A stretch of DNA of 29,209 bases from a virus (IMGVR_UViG_3300042373_000180:1-29209); one strand, 5' to 3'. Numbered from the stretch's first letter, positions 19,904-28,269 are shown. Program-made: numbers and translations. The notes: generated by a model not told the origin, from the sequence alone.

Positions 19904-20015
19904 CTTTACTTAAATAACTGCGTAGTTTATTTATATTCTCCTGCTTTGGCTTATAGCACCCACGAAGACGCTCGGTTGTCTCGGTCTGGGTAGATGTCCT
20001 CGTTGACGTTTTCAT
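19893..20015 (-). CDS. Small basic protein, about 40 aa
   Basis: The frame ends at TAA 19893 with RLRGCYKPKQENINKLRSYL, a sensible basic helix that leads to the next start with an 11-base overlap. The start is unclear; ATG 20015 (MKTSTRTSTQTETTER) overlaps the connector gene by 65 bases. The N-terminal codons may be only a shadow. Low certainty about length, fair certainty about the C-terminal part. Confidence 0.5.
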   Translation of the reverse strand: MKTSTRTSTQTETTERLRGCYKPKQENINKLRSYLSKDGK

Positions 20016-20451
20016 TGTATTCGGGAAATTCGGTTGAATGGAAGGCCATATAGTCAATAAAGCGTTGTGCGTAGTATTGCGCAATCGTTCGCTCCTTCTC
20101 AACTAAATAGTCGATTTCAATTTTTTCTGCGTTTGTTGAGTTCTCGCTAATATGCTTAAATACGCCTCCGTTGGCAACGGTGTACGCTGCGAATGGCAGG
20201 TACTCGGTCATTGCGAAGTGAATAAGCATCGGCTGTATGTAGTCCACCACCAAAGCCAAGTAGTCGCCAGCCAAGGTGTCGTTTAGGATTTCGTTTGAAA
20301 TTTTGTCGTACAGCTTGGTTCCCGTGTAGTTCTGGACGTGAATCTGCTGTGCAATCTTAATGAATTGCAGAAACTTGTCCGTATCTACGTTGCCCGAAAT
20401 TGCCGTGTTGCGGACAATATCTTCTCGTTTGATAAAAAGCGCAGTTGGCAT
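19951..20451 (-). CDS. Head-tail connector-like protein (DUF6712 type), 166 aa
   Basis: It begins MPTALFIKREDIVRNTAISG with VDTDKFLQFIKIAQQIHVQN and YTGTKLYDKISNEILN, the pattern I associate with DUF6712 head-tail adaptor proteins of Bacteroidota phages. It is alpha-helical, with a hydrophobic midsection (FAMTEYLPFAAYTVANGG). It lies right after the portal gene (TAATG junction), where connector proteins are expected. Confidence 0.82.
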   Translation of the reverse strand: MPTALFIKREDIVRNTAISGNVDTDKFLQFIKIAQQIHVQNYTGTKLYDKISNEILNDTLAGDYLALVVDYIQPMLIHFAMTEYLPFAAYTVANGGVFKHISENSTNAEKIEIDYLVEKERTIAQYYAQRFIDYMAFHSTEFPEYNENVNEDIYPDRDNRASSWVL

Positions 20452-22250
20452 TACTTTTTAGATTTTGGAAGGAATCCTTCGTTTGGCATATCGACAGGAC
20501 GGGTAGCAACCTTCTTGTCGTTCTTTGGCAAATCAACTCCTGCTTTGCGGGCTTGGTTAACCGAAATGTCAGCATTCGGGTTTTTAGCGTCTGGCGTTAC
20601 GCCTTCGGCCTTTGCCAAGTAGGTCTTACGCATCCAGAAGTGGTGGCAACGTGCGCCTCCTTTGTACAACCAGATGTCGTAGTTAGCAGCGCCACGTGGG
20701 CCAAAGCCAGCGTTAACCTCCTGCTTGCCCATACGCTCGATGTCCTCCTTGCGGTAGACCTTCTTTGCGTTTACCATTTTTTTGCAAAAGTCTCGGCTGT
20801 TGCTCTTTGCGGAATTGGGAGCGTAGGCATAACGAATCTTGTACTTACGGCCATCCTTGCTTACTCCGTCTTGCTCGCTCTTGGCGTTTGGGAATGCGTC
20901 TCCTGTTTTAGCAAGATTCGCCATATAAGAGCTTGCCGACTCACTCAATTTAAGAAGTGAATCTAAATACGCCTCTTGCTCGTAGTCAACAGGACGCTCA
21001 TCTACCAAATCCCAGTTCTCCAAGTCCTCCTCCTCGCCAAATTCGGCAAGGCGGTCGAATACCTCATCCAGTTGGGCATCGGTAGCGTCAGAAGATAAAC
21101 TAAAGCTGCTATCCTCGATTCCTGTTGATTCCTCTACAACGTCAGTAGGGGCAACAATTTCCTCCTTGAACTCCAACGGCTGCAAGGTCTTGAAATAGAT
21201 ATTTAGAGTCGCTTGGTTAAATGAAAGGATTTGCTCGATGGCATCCAAAATCATTTCTTGAAGCGGACGGATAACGATATTGTCAAACAGAATAGAAGCC
21301 GTTTTAAGCTCCTCTGCGTTGTTACCGAGTCCAGAGTTATCCTTGATGCCCAAAAGCATCGGAGAAGTCACCCTGTGGCCTACCATAATCTTTTGGGTGC
21401 ATTCCGTAGACAAGAACTGGTACTGGTCGCTTGCGTCCGATAGTTGTACGGGTTCGATTGTTGCTGCGAGTTCCTTGTTATCGTTAAACGCCAAGATAAA
21501 CCGACCAGCATTCGAACTACCAGAAAACTTGTCTGCAATCCTGCGCTCGATTAGCGTCTGGTCTTCTTCGGTTGGGATTCCGTTATTGAAGTTAACCAGC
21601 ATCGAAGGCGCAAGGCCGTTCTTAATGTTGTTAATATGGTAATTGGCTACTTCCTCTTCCAAGTCGGCATAAGGCAAGGAACCTTGGTAGTCTGTTGGTG
21701 CGTAGTAGTAGTATCCTGCTTTGTAGGGCTTAATGTAAAGGATTTCAATTCCGTTATTCGACATACCAAACGCATCAATGCGTACTGGTTCCTCTTTGCG
21801 TGCCTTTACGGCATCCCAGCTCTTTGCGTAGTAGTAGGCAGGAATATCGCCCTTCTCGTTGGCACGTTCGGCACGTAGCGTCTCAACGGGGATATGCTCG
21901 ACCTTTACAATCTTGGAATGGTCTTGGTTGTAGATAACTTGAAACGCAGCGTTACCCATCATCTTAAAATCCGAGCAAACACGTGAAACGGTCTGCTTGG
22001 AAAATAAGCTCATCATCATTGCGTACTCATCGGGCTTTCTGGATGCGTCTGTTGCTCCAAGGCCCTTGCCGTACACCATATCAATAATGCCATTGATAAT
22101 AGCGTTATTGGTCGGGCTTCCGTTGTACCTATCAATTAGGTATTGGAAGTAACCGTTGTCTTCACCATACTCCACCCATCCCTTATTCGCCACCTCTTTA
22201 ATTTCGGGGCGAACGTAGGAGTTCATTGCTACAAATCTTACGTTGCTCAT
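20451..22250 (-). CDS. Portal protein with a fused C-terminal domain, 599 aa
   Basis: Residues 1-380 are portal-like: WVEYGEDNGYFQYLIDRYNG, NNAIINGIIDMVYGKGL, FQVIYNQDHSKIVKVEHIPV and SSNAGRFILAF, with QKIMVGHRVTSPMLLGI late in the fold. An acidic linker (about 390-460) follows. Residues about 465-560 form a separate compact domain (YKIRYAYAPNSAKSNSRDFC, YRKEDIERMG, NYDIWLYKGGARCHHFWMRK) that ends in a CHH cluster possibly binding zinc. The domain may be a minor head protein fused to the portal. The gene lies after major capsid and major tail genes, an unusual position. Confidence 0.9.
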   Translation of the reverse strand: MSNVRFVAMNSYVRPEIKEVANKGWVEYGEDNGYFQYLIDRYNGSPTNNAIINGIIDMVYGKGLGATDASRKPDEYAMMMSLFSKQTVSRVCSDFKMMGNAAFQVIYNQDHSKIVKVEHIPVETLRAERANEKGDIPAYYYAKSWDAVKARKEEPVRIDAFGMSNNGIEILYIKPYKAGYYYYAPTDYQGSLPYADLEEEVANYHINNIKNGLAPSMLVNFNNGIPTEEDQTLIERRIADKFSGSSNAGRFILAFNDNKELAATIEPVQLSDASDQYQFLSTECTQKIMVGHRVTSPMLLGIKDNSGLGNNAEELKTASILFDNIVIRPLQEMILDAIEQILSFNQATLNIYFKTLQPLEFKEEIVAPTDVVEESTGIEDSSFSLSSDATDAQLDEVFDRLAEFGEEEDLENWDLVDERPVDYEQEAYLDSLLKLSESASSYMANLAKTGDAFPNAKSEQDGVSKDGRKYKIRYAYAPNSAKSNSRDFCKKMVNAKKVYRKEDIERMGKQEVNAGFGPRGAANYDIWLYKGGARCHHFWMRKTYLAKAEGVTPDAKNPNADISVNQARKAGVDLPKNDKKVATRPVDMPNEGFLPKSKK

Positions 22251-22582
22251 ATAATTACAAATGTATTATCCCCAGCGGTCTCCTGCGTGTACACGCCAGA
22301 GTTAACAGTGTACTTCTCAAAGTTCGTTTGGTTGGTGCAAAATACACGACCTCGGTAGATTAAGTTAGAGCCGCTAAATACTTCCAACAAATAGAAGTTG
22401 GCCTCCTCCAAAGTCCAAGCCGCTGCGATGGTCATATAGCCATTTGCGGACGTTGGAGTTATCGTCTGTTGCTGCGTGGTGTTCGTTGACTCGTTGGTTA
22501 ACTTGACAACCACCGAAGCAGGAAACGACCTCGGAATAATAACGAGGTTTTGAGACGATGCGCTTGTTGTTAAGATGTTCAT
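22247..22582 (-). CDS. Small virion-like protein, 111 aa
   Basis: MNILTTSASSQNLVIIPRSF, followed by a beta-rich Thr-rich stretch and a YRGRVFCTNQTNFEKYT segment. It looks like a small beta-sandwich, e.g. a head decoration or tail protein. It sits between a terminator and the portal gene, with an ATGA overlap with the latter. Confidence 0.75.
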   Translation of the reverse strand: MNILTTSASSQNLVIIPRSFPASVVVKLTNESTNTTQQQTITPTSANGYMTIAAAWTLEEANFYLLEVFSGSNLIYRGRVFCTNQTNFEKYTVNSGVYTQETAGDNTFVII

Positions 22583-22624
22583 ATTTTAATTAACCCAAGG
22601 CAGTCGTTTTGTTTTTCTTACAAA

Positions 22625-22647
22625 CAAAAAAGCCACCCGGAGGTGGC
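22625..22647 (-). terminator. Rho-independent terminator
   Basis: Minus-strand GCCACC-TCCG-GGTGGC hairpin followed by T6 with a further T-rich tail. It ends the unit containing the 137-aa gene. Confidence 0.9.
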
Positions 22648-22668
22648 CTTTCTGAAAGTTTTGATTTG

Positions 22669-23082
22669 TTAAATCTTGACACCAATAACGGAAGCCATAT
22701 CCTTTACCAAACCATTAGTGGTCTTGTTAAACTTAATCAAGTCCTCCTGCGCTGTTTTCAAATCTGCATACGCCTTGATTCCTTCTGGATTAACACCAAG
22801 GGATGCGGCTTCTTGCTCGATTTTATTAAGCAAGCTCTTTACTTGGGTAGCGTAACCACCTTCTAAAATCGCCTTCTTGGCTCCATCTCGGAAGTCGTTT
22901 TGAACTCGGCTGAATTGGCTGTAAATTTTTGTCAGCTTATTAAACTCGGACTTAAGCTCGTCTTTCTTTTGAGCAATAGCTTGAGTCATTTTAACTGCAT
23001 CGTCAACTGCTGCAAATTCAACCTTAACTGGCTCGCTCTTCATAGAGGCGAGGATGTTGTAAACGGTTTGTTTAGTATTCAT
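22669..23082 (-). CDS. Helical protein, 137 aa, after the major tail gene
   Basis: MNTKQTVYNILASMKSEPVK followed by long amphipathic helices (DELKSEFNKLTKIYSQFSRV, SLLNKIEQEAASLGVN, KTAQEDLIKFNKTTNGLVKD). It is fully helical and charged. It lies directly after the major tail protein gene and before a terminator. It could be a tail assembly chaperone or a structural protein. No slippery site is seen in it. Confidence 0.75.
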   Translation of the reverse strand: MNTKQTVYNILASMKSEPVKVEFAAVDDAVKMTQAIAQKKDELKSEFNKLTKIYSQFSRVQNDFRDGAKKAILEGGYATQVKSLLNKIEQEAASLGVNPEGIKAYADLKTAQEDLIKFNKTTNGLVKDMASVIGVKI

Positions 23083-23086
23083 ATAT

Positions 23087-23118
23087 CAAAGATAATTAAA
23101 AGTCAGAACCAGTTACAA
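23087..23118 (-). promoter_or_regulatory. Promoter-like site, TTG-N21-TATCTTTG
   Basis: TATCTTTG at 23087-23094 and TTG at 23116-23118, 21 bases apart. It overlaps the end of the major tail protein gene and lies 4 bases from the ATG at 23082, so any transcript would be almost leaderless. Confidence 0.45.
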
Positions 23119-23629
23119 TAGTTGAAATACCAGCAGCAGACAAAGTGCCGTCCAAGAAGTTCGCAGGAACTGGCTCTTGGCCGTTCAACACCAAGGTATA
23201 ACCGCTCATATCGCCCATAGCAGCACCAGTAACGATAGTACCACCAGTAACCTCGCAACCGTGTTCCAAACCAGCAACGAAGAAGTTGTTGTTGCGGTCT
23301 TCAACGATTACAATAGGACGACCATAGGCCATCAACTTGATTTCCTTGTGTGACTGCTTGCTCAACTTGTGCAAGGTCAAGTTCAAGGTCTGGTCAAAGA
23401 ACGTGGTTCCGTTGTCACGACTTGAAGTAATTGCCTGCTCGAAAGAGGAGGTTCCTTTCAATTCGTATTTGTAAGCGGTCAATCCGCTTCCGAGAACGTC
23501 AATAGCATCCGTGTTGGTAGCATCGTATGTTACCGTAAGGTTTGCGTAGTTCAAAAAGTAAACCGCATTCAAACCACCTACAACGTCCTTGCAGGGTTCA
23601 ATACGGCCAAGGGAAAGTGCACAAGCCAT
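23096..23629 (-). CDS. Putative major tail (tube) protein, 177 aa
   Basis: It begins MACALSLGRIEPCKDVVGGL. The beta-rich middle contains FFDQTLNLTLHKLSKQSHKE and IKLMAYGRPIVIVEDRNNNF, then TGAAMGDMSGYTLVLNGQEP, a phrase typical of tail tube proteins of Bacteroidota phages as I recall. It lies in its own gene block after the major capsid gene, with a hairpin upstream in the 23.65-23.7 kb gap, consistent with high, separately tuned expression. Confidence 0.8.
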   Translation of the reverse strand: MACALSLGRIEPCKDVVGGLNAVYFLNYANLTVTYDATNTDAIDVLGSGLTAYKYELKGTSSFEQAITSSRDNGTTFFDQTLNLTLHKLSKQSHKEIKLMAYGRPIVIVEDRNNNFFVAGLEHGCEVTGGTIVTGAAMGDMSGYTLVLNGQEPVPANFLDGTLSAAGISTIVTGSDF

Positions 23630-23650
23630 TTTGTTTTTATTTAGTAAGTT

Positions 23651-23694
23651 AAAAAAGAAAGGGGTGGGGCGTTATTACACCACCACCCCCTTCA
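23651..23694 (-). terminator. Probable terminator between capsid and major tail genes
   Basis: A G-rich arm (AAGGGGGTGGTGGTG on the minus strand) pairs imperfectly with CGCCCCACCCCTT, followed by TCTTTTTT. The stem has bulges. It follows the major capsid stop by about 17 bases. Confidence 0.72.
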
Positions 23695-23710
23695 AGGAAT
23701 TTAAGAACGA

Positions 23711-24637
23711 TTAGGCGTAGTAAACGATGTCGGAACCGATACCGTACTGGATGCCTGCGCTCATACGCATTACCAAGCGGAAATTTTGGCTACCGTCGAT
23801 GTCCGCCATATCGATCAGGCGCACCTCGTTCTTGTCGCTCAACAAGCCGGTTCCAAAGAACAAGTTGCTCTTTTGAGCGGCAACCATACGGTTAGAAGAC
23901 AAACCTTCTGCCAATACAACGGGGATTCCGTCGAAGAACAAAGGCTGGTCGCCATACCACATAGTCCCTTTGTTGTCCAGACCGTTAGCACCCAAGCCAG
24001 ATGCCCCGAATCCACCCAAAGCACGTACATAAGCCTTGGCTACGTTTTGAGAAACGTACAAGTAAACGTCAGGCTTGCCGTATAAAGCGGCAGGGATAGC
24101 GTCAACCACCTTGCCCATTTCAGCGATAACGTTAGAAGCGGTAACGGTAGTACCGGTTACGTCTACAACGTCAGAATCAGCAGCGAACAAAGTTTGGAAA
24201 CCTGCGAACTGGCCAGAAGATGCGTTAACACCAGCCCAGATGTTCTGTTCGATACGAGCAGAAACACGCTCGGCAGCGTAAGCAATCAAGAAGTCGGTAA
24301 AAGAAGCAGGGATATTCTTGAATGCAGAATAGCCCATTTCAACGGCTTGCCAAGTTTGCTCGAAGTCCTTTTTGCACATTTGCAAGTTAACTTGGAACTC
24401 TTCCAAGGTCAAAACACGCTCGGTCAAGGTAACGGTAGACGTGGGGTCGAAGTCGCAAGTAGCGTCCTTCAAAATGTCGTCCGTGTTAACCTTTTGGATA
24501 ACGGATTTGTAAAGTACGTTGGGCATAACCTCGATGAGGCCTTTGTCCAAGGTAGGTGCGCTCAACAGAGCAGCGGCAACGTATTTACCAGCGAACTCGC
24601 CAGCATACGTCGTGGTGATTGAAGTAGTTGTGGGCAT
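23711..24637 (-). CDS. Major capsid protein (HK97 fold), 308 aa
   Basis: 308 residues starting MPTTTSITTTYAGEFAGKYV. The N-terminal helix (KYVAAALLSAPTLDKGLIEV) and later FTDFLIAYAAERVSARIEQN (spine-like helix), the DVYLYVSQNVAKAYVRAL segment (P-domain), and a C-terminal FRLVMRMSAGIQYGIGSDIV strand fit an HK97-fold capsid protein. It is preceded by scaffold and protease genes and followed by a terminator. Codons are regular and the gene has no Cys-rich motif. Confidence 0.9.
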   Translation of the reverse strand: MPTTTSITTTYAGEFAGKYVAAALLSAPTLDKGLIEVMPNVLYKSVIQKVNTDDILKDATCDFDPTSTVTLTERVLTLEEFQVNLQMCKKDFEQTWQAVEMGYSAFKNIPASFTDFLIAYAAERVSARIEQNIWAGVNASSGQFAGFQTLFAADSDVVDVTGTTVTASNVIAEMGKVVDAIPAALYGKPDVYLYVSQNVAKAYVRALGGFGASGLGANGLDNKGTMWYGDQPLFFDGIPVVLAEGLSSNRMVAAQKSNLFFGTGLLSDKNEVRLIDMADIDGSQNFRLVMRMSAGIQYGIGSDIVYYA

Positions 24638-24650
24638 TTGTTATTTTGGT

Positions 24651-25196
24651 TTATTTGTTTAGTCGTGCAAGAACTCGGTCAAGGGCGGATTCTGGCGCAT
24701 TCTGCGACAGGTTTACAACCTCTTTCGTCTTTCCTTCTGGATTGTGTTTAATAGGGGAAGCGGCTGGTACGTCAGAAGACATTTCTTGCTTCTTCTTGTA
24801 TGCACCCATTTCCTCACGCATAGCGGACAACTCCGCCTTCATTTCTTCGATTAAGGGCATTACTACCTCTTTAATCTTGTCTTCAACAGACGGCTCCATA
24901 GCGGCCTCAACCTCTATTTCTACCTCTGGTGTTTCCTCTTCGGCTGCTGCTTCTTTGATTTCGCCAACAATACCTTCCTCGGTAACGACAAGAACACGTC
25001 CGTCTTCCATCAGGTATTCACCTACTGGAACGGCGATGCGGTCTTCTTCGCTAACGATAAAGATGGGTTGGCCTGCTTCAAATGCTTCGGCTTCAAGGAC
25101 AGTGCCGTTGTCAAGTTTGGCTTGCGCCAACTTAACTTCTTCTTCTACTGCGGATAGCTCCGCAAAGAACTTGGTGAAAATTTCACTTGCCTTCAT
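24651..25196 (-). CDS. Scaffolding-like protein, 181 aa
   Basis: It starts at ATG 25196 (MKASEIFTKFFAELSAVEEE). It is very acidic and helical, with Glu-rich runs (EEETPEVEIEVEAAMEPSVE), a coiled coil around EDKIKEVVMPLIEEMKAEL and a basic C-terminal end (LDRVLARLNK) that may touch capsid subunits. The acidic, low-complexity, coiled layout plus the place between protease and major capsid is typical of capsid scaffolds. Confidence 0.82.
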   Translation of the reverse strand: MKASEIFTKFFAELSAVEEEVKLAQAKLDNGTVLEAEAFEAGQPIFIVSEEDRIAVPVGEYLMEDGRVLVVTEEGIVGEIKEAAAEEETPEVEIEVEAAMEPSVEDKIKEVVMPLIEEMKAELSAMREEMGAYKKKQEMSSDVPAASPIKHNPEGKTKEVVNLSQNAPESALDRVLARLNK

Positions 25197-25225
25197 ACGC
25201 AATTAATTAAATGGTTATTGGATTG

Positions 25226-25369
25226 TTACAAATTCGGGGCTTTGTTCACTGGCCCTACTCCCTGCGCTCGGAGCGAACCATCGCAGCATTTGGAGGAATA
25301 GGTATTGTTTTTGCATAAGCAGCCACGCTTGCCGTTCTTGGGTGAGGTGCGGGATGGTGTCTCTTTCAT
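25226..25369 (-). CDS. Small Cys-rich protein, 47 aa, head region
   Basis: ATG 25369 overlaps the protease stop (ATGA). MKETPSRTSPKNGKRGCLCK is followed by NNTYSSKCCDGSLRAQGVG. Four Cys (CLC and CC) suggest metal binding. The CLCxxxTYSxxCCDGSxxAQGxG pattern is, to my recollection, conserved in short proteins of Bacteroidota phages near capsid genes. Confidence 0.78.
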   Translation of the reverse strand: MKETPSRTSPKNGKRGCLCKNNTYSSKCCDGSLRAQGVGPVNKAPNL

Positions 25370-26298
25370 AATTTACCGAGTTCTTTTAATTTAGATTCAG
25401 ACCAACGCTTTGCGGCAAGCCCGCCCCATAGCAAGTAGCTAATAGTACCACACGCTTCGGTATCGCCTTCGTCGTAGTATGTTTCGGCTCTTGATAGGTA
25501 CGAGTACATACGGCTAATTGTTTCAACGCTTATGGGCTTTCCGTCTGCGAGTTGTTGCGCTCGTATCTTGCCGACTTGCGTAGCGCACTTGTTACCGCCT
25601 TTCTCGTTTAGTTCGATGCCTCGCTTTGCGTTGTTGCGTACCGCCTCTGGGTAGTCCGAGTAGGATTCCATTTCGATTCGCTTCTTGCTTTTTAGGCGGC
25701 CATCCTTTTTGATTTTGGCAATAATGTTCGATAGCAGGAACTCGGCTTCTTCTTCCTCGATGCGTTCCAAGTGGGATTCCATTTGCAACTTATCAACAAA
25801 GTAGCCTTCTATTGAGAAGCCCTTTACACGGCCTGTTTTAACGTAGTTTTCCCAAACGTCCTCGTTATTTACCTTCATTGAGACCATCCAAGTTCCTTCG
25901 GGTAACTCCATTCCGTAGATAGCCGTCTTGTCCTTTTGGGGGTCTTCAATAATCCACGATTCAACAACCGACAAGCCATTAAGCTCCGCTGCGTGTTCGA
26001 GCGTTGTGTTGCCTTGGTAGCCACGCATAAGGAATAGTTCGGATGCCTTACGCACCGTCTCCTTTGAGAAGTAAACGTAAAATTCCTCTCCGCCTTGGTT
26101 GCGGTAGATGGTCTTGTTGGGAATTAAAGCTGCGCCCATAAGGATTCGCTTTTCCTCGTCCTGCTTGGCGAACTGTACCTCGTGTTCTTTCGACAACGTA
26201 ATAAAGTTCTCCTCAATAGCGGGATGCTCAACGATGCTTATGGCATTAATGCCGTTTAGTCCTTCGGTATCTTCCAATACCAGCTCAATTACTTTCAT
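25366..26298 (-). CDS. Prohead protease of XkdF type (Peptidase_S78_2-like) fused to an extra domain, 310 aa
   Basis: Residues 1-170 are the protease: GINAISIVEHPAIEENFITL (typical start), TTLEHAAELN (98-107, catalytic His 102), SWIIEDPQKDK (114-124) and GFSIEGYF (160-167, catalytic Ser 162). It cleaves capsid and scaffold proteins in the prohead. Residues 190-310 form a separate basic domain with YPEAVRNNAKRGIELNEKGG, GKIRAQQLADGKPIS and GTISYLLWGGLAAKRWSESK. The second domain is likely a structural or DNA-linked extension. ATG 26298 directly follows the tape measure stop. Confidence 0.88.
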   Translation of the reverse strand: MKVIELVLEDTEGLNGINAISIVEHPAIEENFITLSKEHEVQFAKQDEEKRILMGAALIPNKTIYRNQGGEEFYVYFSKETVRKASELFLMRGYQGNTTLEHAAELNGLSVVESWIIEDPQKDKTAIYGMELPEGTWMVSMKVNNEDVWENYVKTGRVKGFSIEGYFVDKLQMESHLERIEEEEAEFLLSNIIAKIKKDGRLKSKKRIEMESYSDYPEAVRNNAKRGIELNEKGGNKCATQVGKIRAQQLADGKPISVETISRMYSYLSRAETYYDEGDTEACGTISYLLWGGLAAKRWSESKLKELGKL

Positions 26299-26299
26299 T

Positions 26300-28138
26300 T
26301 TATCCGAATGTTGCTGTTCTTGCTCTGCGTCTATTTAAGTTCTGTTGTGAAGTAACCTCACCCGCTACCACGTAGGCACGTATTGGGCGGCTATTGGCCG
26401 AATTAACGGATTCGGCTAACTGGTTAATACCACCACGCCCAACAACGTTAAATTGAGGCGTAGAGGACGCTCCTGCGGACTGGGGCGAATACGAGGTATC
26501 TGGACTTGGGCCTTCTGCCCCGTCGAACTTGGTGGCCGCAATCTTGGCCACGTTAGCCGCACCGATTACACCAGCGGCAACAGCGTTAGCGACCCGTACT
26601 GGGAAGGGTAACAATCCATCGGCTCCTTTTGCGCTCAACGCCCCAACAACTGCCGTGTAAGTGGCCATCGTGGCATCGGCAATTTGCAGGGCTTTGTTCA
26701 ACTGGAATGCCTTGCGCTGGCGGGCTTCGTTATCGCCTGCAAACAATTCAGAAAGTGAGGTTAGTGCAGACAAGGACTGCTGCGCCAAATTCATATAGGC
26801 ATCGTTAACCATCTTGCGGTCTTCAATGTCCTTTTGGTTTAGGTCTTTTTTAATCTTGGCGGTTTCAATAGACGCATTTTGCTCTATTTCATTACGCTGG
26901 TTAATCAACTCTGCATACCGAGCCGTGCCTTCTTTTGTGGCATTCAATTCGTCCTCAATGGCGGCAAGGCGTGCCGTTTTTAGAATGTCGATGTTTTGCA
27001 GTTGCGAGTTTAGGCGCATACGCTCCGAATCTATTAATTCAGCATCGGCGTTTAACTGGTTCTCTAATTGCGTTAGGTACGCTTCGGTGTTTGATTTTTC
27101 AATGTCGTTTTGTTCACGGAGCAAGGATATGTAATTCATTTTCTGCTCCGACCGCTGGCCTTCCAAACGTTCTTCAAGGTCTACCAATTCCAAACGTGCC
27201 TGCTCAAGTGCAACGTAGTTCTCGGTTGTTTTATTTATATTGTATTGCGCCTGTGCGAAGGCAACCTTTTTATCAATCTGTGCTGCTTCGTCCAGATATT
27301 GTTGCTCTAAAATCTTGCCGAGTTTCTCATTTGCCTCAATACGTTCTTGAATAGACGCAAACTCGTCGTCACGTGCTTGGCGTTGCTTCTCGGCTAACGT
27401 CTGGGCTTTTAACTGAATCTTCTGGCGTTCCACGTCCGCCTTTGCTGCGGCCTTCTCCAACTCGTTTAGTTTTTCACCGTCCTTAACTGCTTCCTTGACT
27501 CGTTTAGTTAGTCGCTCTGCGGCTTTCTGTATTTTTTCAATACCACCCTCCTCAACGCCAACGATGCCGTCCACAACCTCGCTAAATGCCTCCTTGGCGA
27601 GTTTAGATGCTTCCGCAAAGTCACCTTTGAAGAAAGCAAGAATCGCACTACCAAGCGCACTAACGGAGTTGCCCATTTGCTTAAATAGGTTCAGTCCGTA
27701 TTCAACAACCAACGAACCAAAGTCCTTAATCGCCTGTACTGGGTCTTTGAAGATTCTATCAAGGGCATCGGCTACCGCTGGGAACACCACCTCCGCAAGG
27801 TCGCTAAATAGAATCTTGATTGTATTTATGGTGACGTTAAAAAAGTCGACTACCTTTTGGTTTCCTGTAAATACTTCGGTAATGGTGTCGCCTACAACGC
27901 CAATAATGGTCAAGCTCTTGATAGCGTTAACAAGTTTAGATATGCCGCCTTGGGTCTTCTTTGTAGATTCCTCGGCCTTCTCTGCGCCCTTCTCTACCTT
28001 ATCAAAACCTTTTTTTGCGACATTACCAACCTCCTTGAGTGTGCCTACAAGCTCTTCCGCTTTATCGTTGAGTTTGTTTATGGAGTTTTCAAGTCCTTTG
28101 GTATCGCCTTCTATCTTTACTGTTTCGGTGACCGCCAT
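26300..28138 (-). CDS. Tape measure protein, 612 aa
   Basis: 612 residues of mostly long alpha helices. The N-terminal half is a coiled coil (ENSINKLNDKAEELVGTLKE), followed by hydrophobic segments (VNAIKSLTIIGVVGDTITEV; VFPAVADALDRIF). The middle has repeated coiled runs rich in Ala, Glu, Gln and Lys (LEQQYLDEAAQIDKKVAFA and LEQARLELVDLEERLEGQR). The C-terminal segment is Gly/Ala-rich with VANAVAAGVIGAANVAKI, common in this protein class. It determines tail length. At the usual 1.5 angstrom per residue, the tail would be roughly 90 nm, a rule-of-thumb estimate. Confidence 0.93.
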   Translation of the reverse strand: MAVTETVKIEGDTKGLENSINKLNDKAEELVGTLKEVGNVAKKGFDKVEKGAEKAEESTKKTQGGISKLVNAIKSLTIIGVVGDTITEVFTGNQKVVDFFNVTINTIKILFSDLAEVVFPAVADALDRIFKDPVQAIKDFGSLVVEYGLNLFKQMGNSVSALGSAILAFFKGDFAEASKLAKEAFSEVVDGIVGVEEGGIEKIQKAAERLTKRVKEAVKDGEKLNELEKAAAKADVERQKIQLKAQTLAEKQRQARDDEFASIQERIEANEKLGKILEQQYLDEAAQIDKKVAFAQAQYNINKTTENYVALEQARLELVDLEERLEGQRSEQKMNYISLLREQNDIEKSNTEAYLTQLENQLNADAELIDSERMRLNSQLQNIDILKTARLAAIEDELNATKEGTARYAELINQRNEIEQNASIETAKIKKDLNQKDIEDRKMVNDAYMNLAQQSLSALTSLSELFAGDNEARQRKAFQLNKALQIADATMATYTAVVGALSAKGADGLLPFPVRVANAVAAGVIGAANVAKIAATKFDGAEGPSPDTSYSPQSAGASSTPQFNVVGRGGINQLAESVNSANSRPIRAYVVAGEVTSQQNLNRRRARTATFG

Positions 28139-28269
28139 TTTCTATACTTTCTTTTTACGCTTCCGTCTAACTTGTACATTCCTTTTGCGATGTCGATTTC
28201 CTTTCCTACGCCGTAAAGCGTACTTGCATTAAGAAGCTCTATCAAATAACTTAAATACCCCTGTTTCAT
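28117..28269 (-). CDS. Small basic protein, 50 aa, before the tape measure
   Basis: ATG 28269 overlaps the preceding tail gene stop (ATGA); TAA 28117 lies 22 bases inside the tape measure gene. MKQGYLSYLIELLNASTLYG is followed by a Lys-rich end (DGSVKRKYRKWRSPKQ). It fills the otherwise empty 127-base gap. It may be an assembly factor for the tape measure; no family recognised. Confidence 0.7.
   Translation of the reverse strand: MKQGYLSYLIELLNASTLYGVGKEIDIAKGMYKLDGSVKRKYRKWRSPKQ

Noticed and set aside
20016-20102. Longer reading of the small basic gene (69 residues)
   Set aside because: The extra codons overlap the connector gene and look like a shadow; only the end of the frame is convincing.
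24628-25206. Plus-strand frame of 192 codons opposite the scaffold gene
   Set aside because: Very Ser-rich, with no natural protein pattern; it mirrors the Glu/Ala-rich scaffold codons.
27495-28232. Plus-strand frame of 245 codons opposite the tape measure gene
   Set aside because: It is Ser/Thr/Leu-rich and follows antisense codons of the tape measure gene; a plus-strand gene would stand alone in this one-strand genome.
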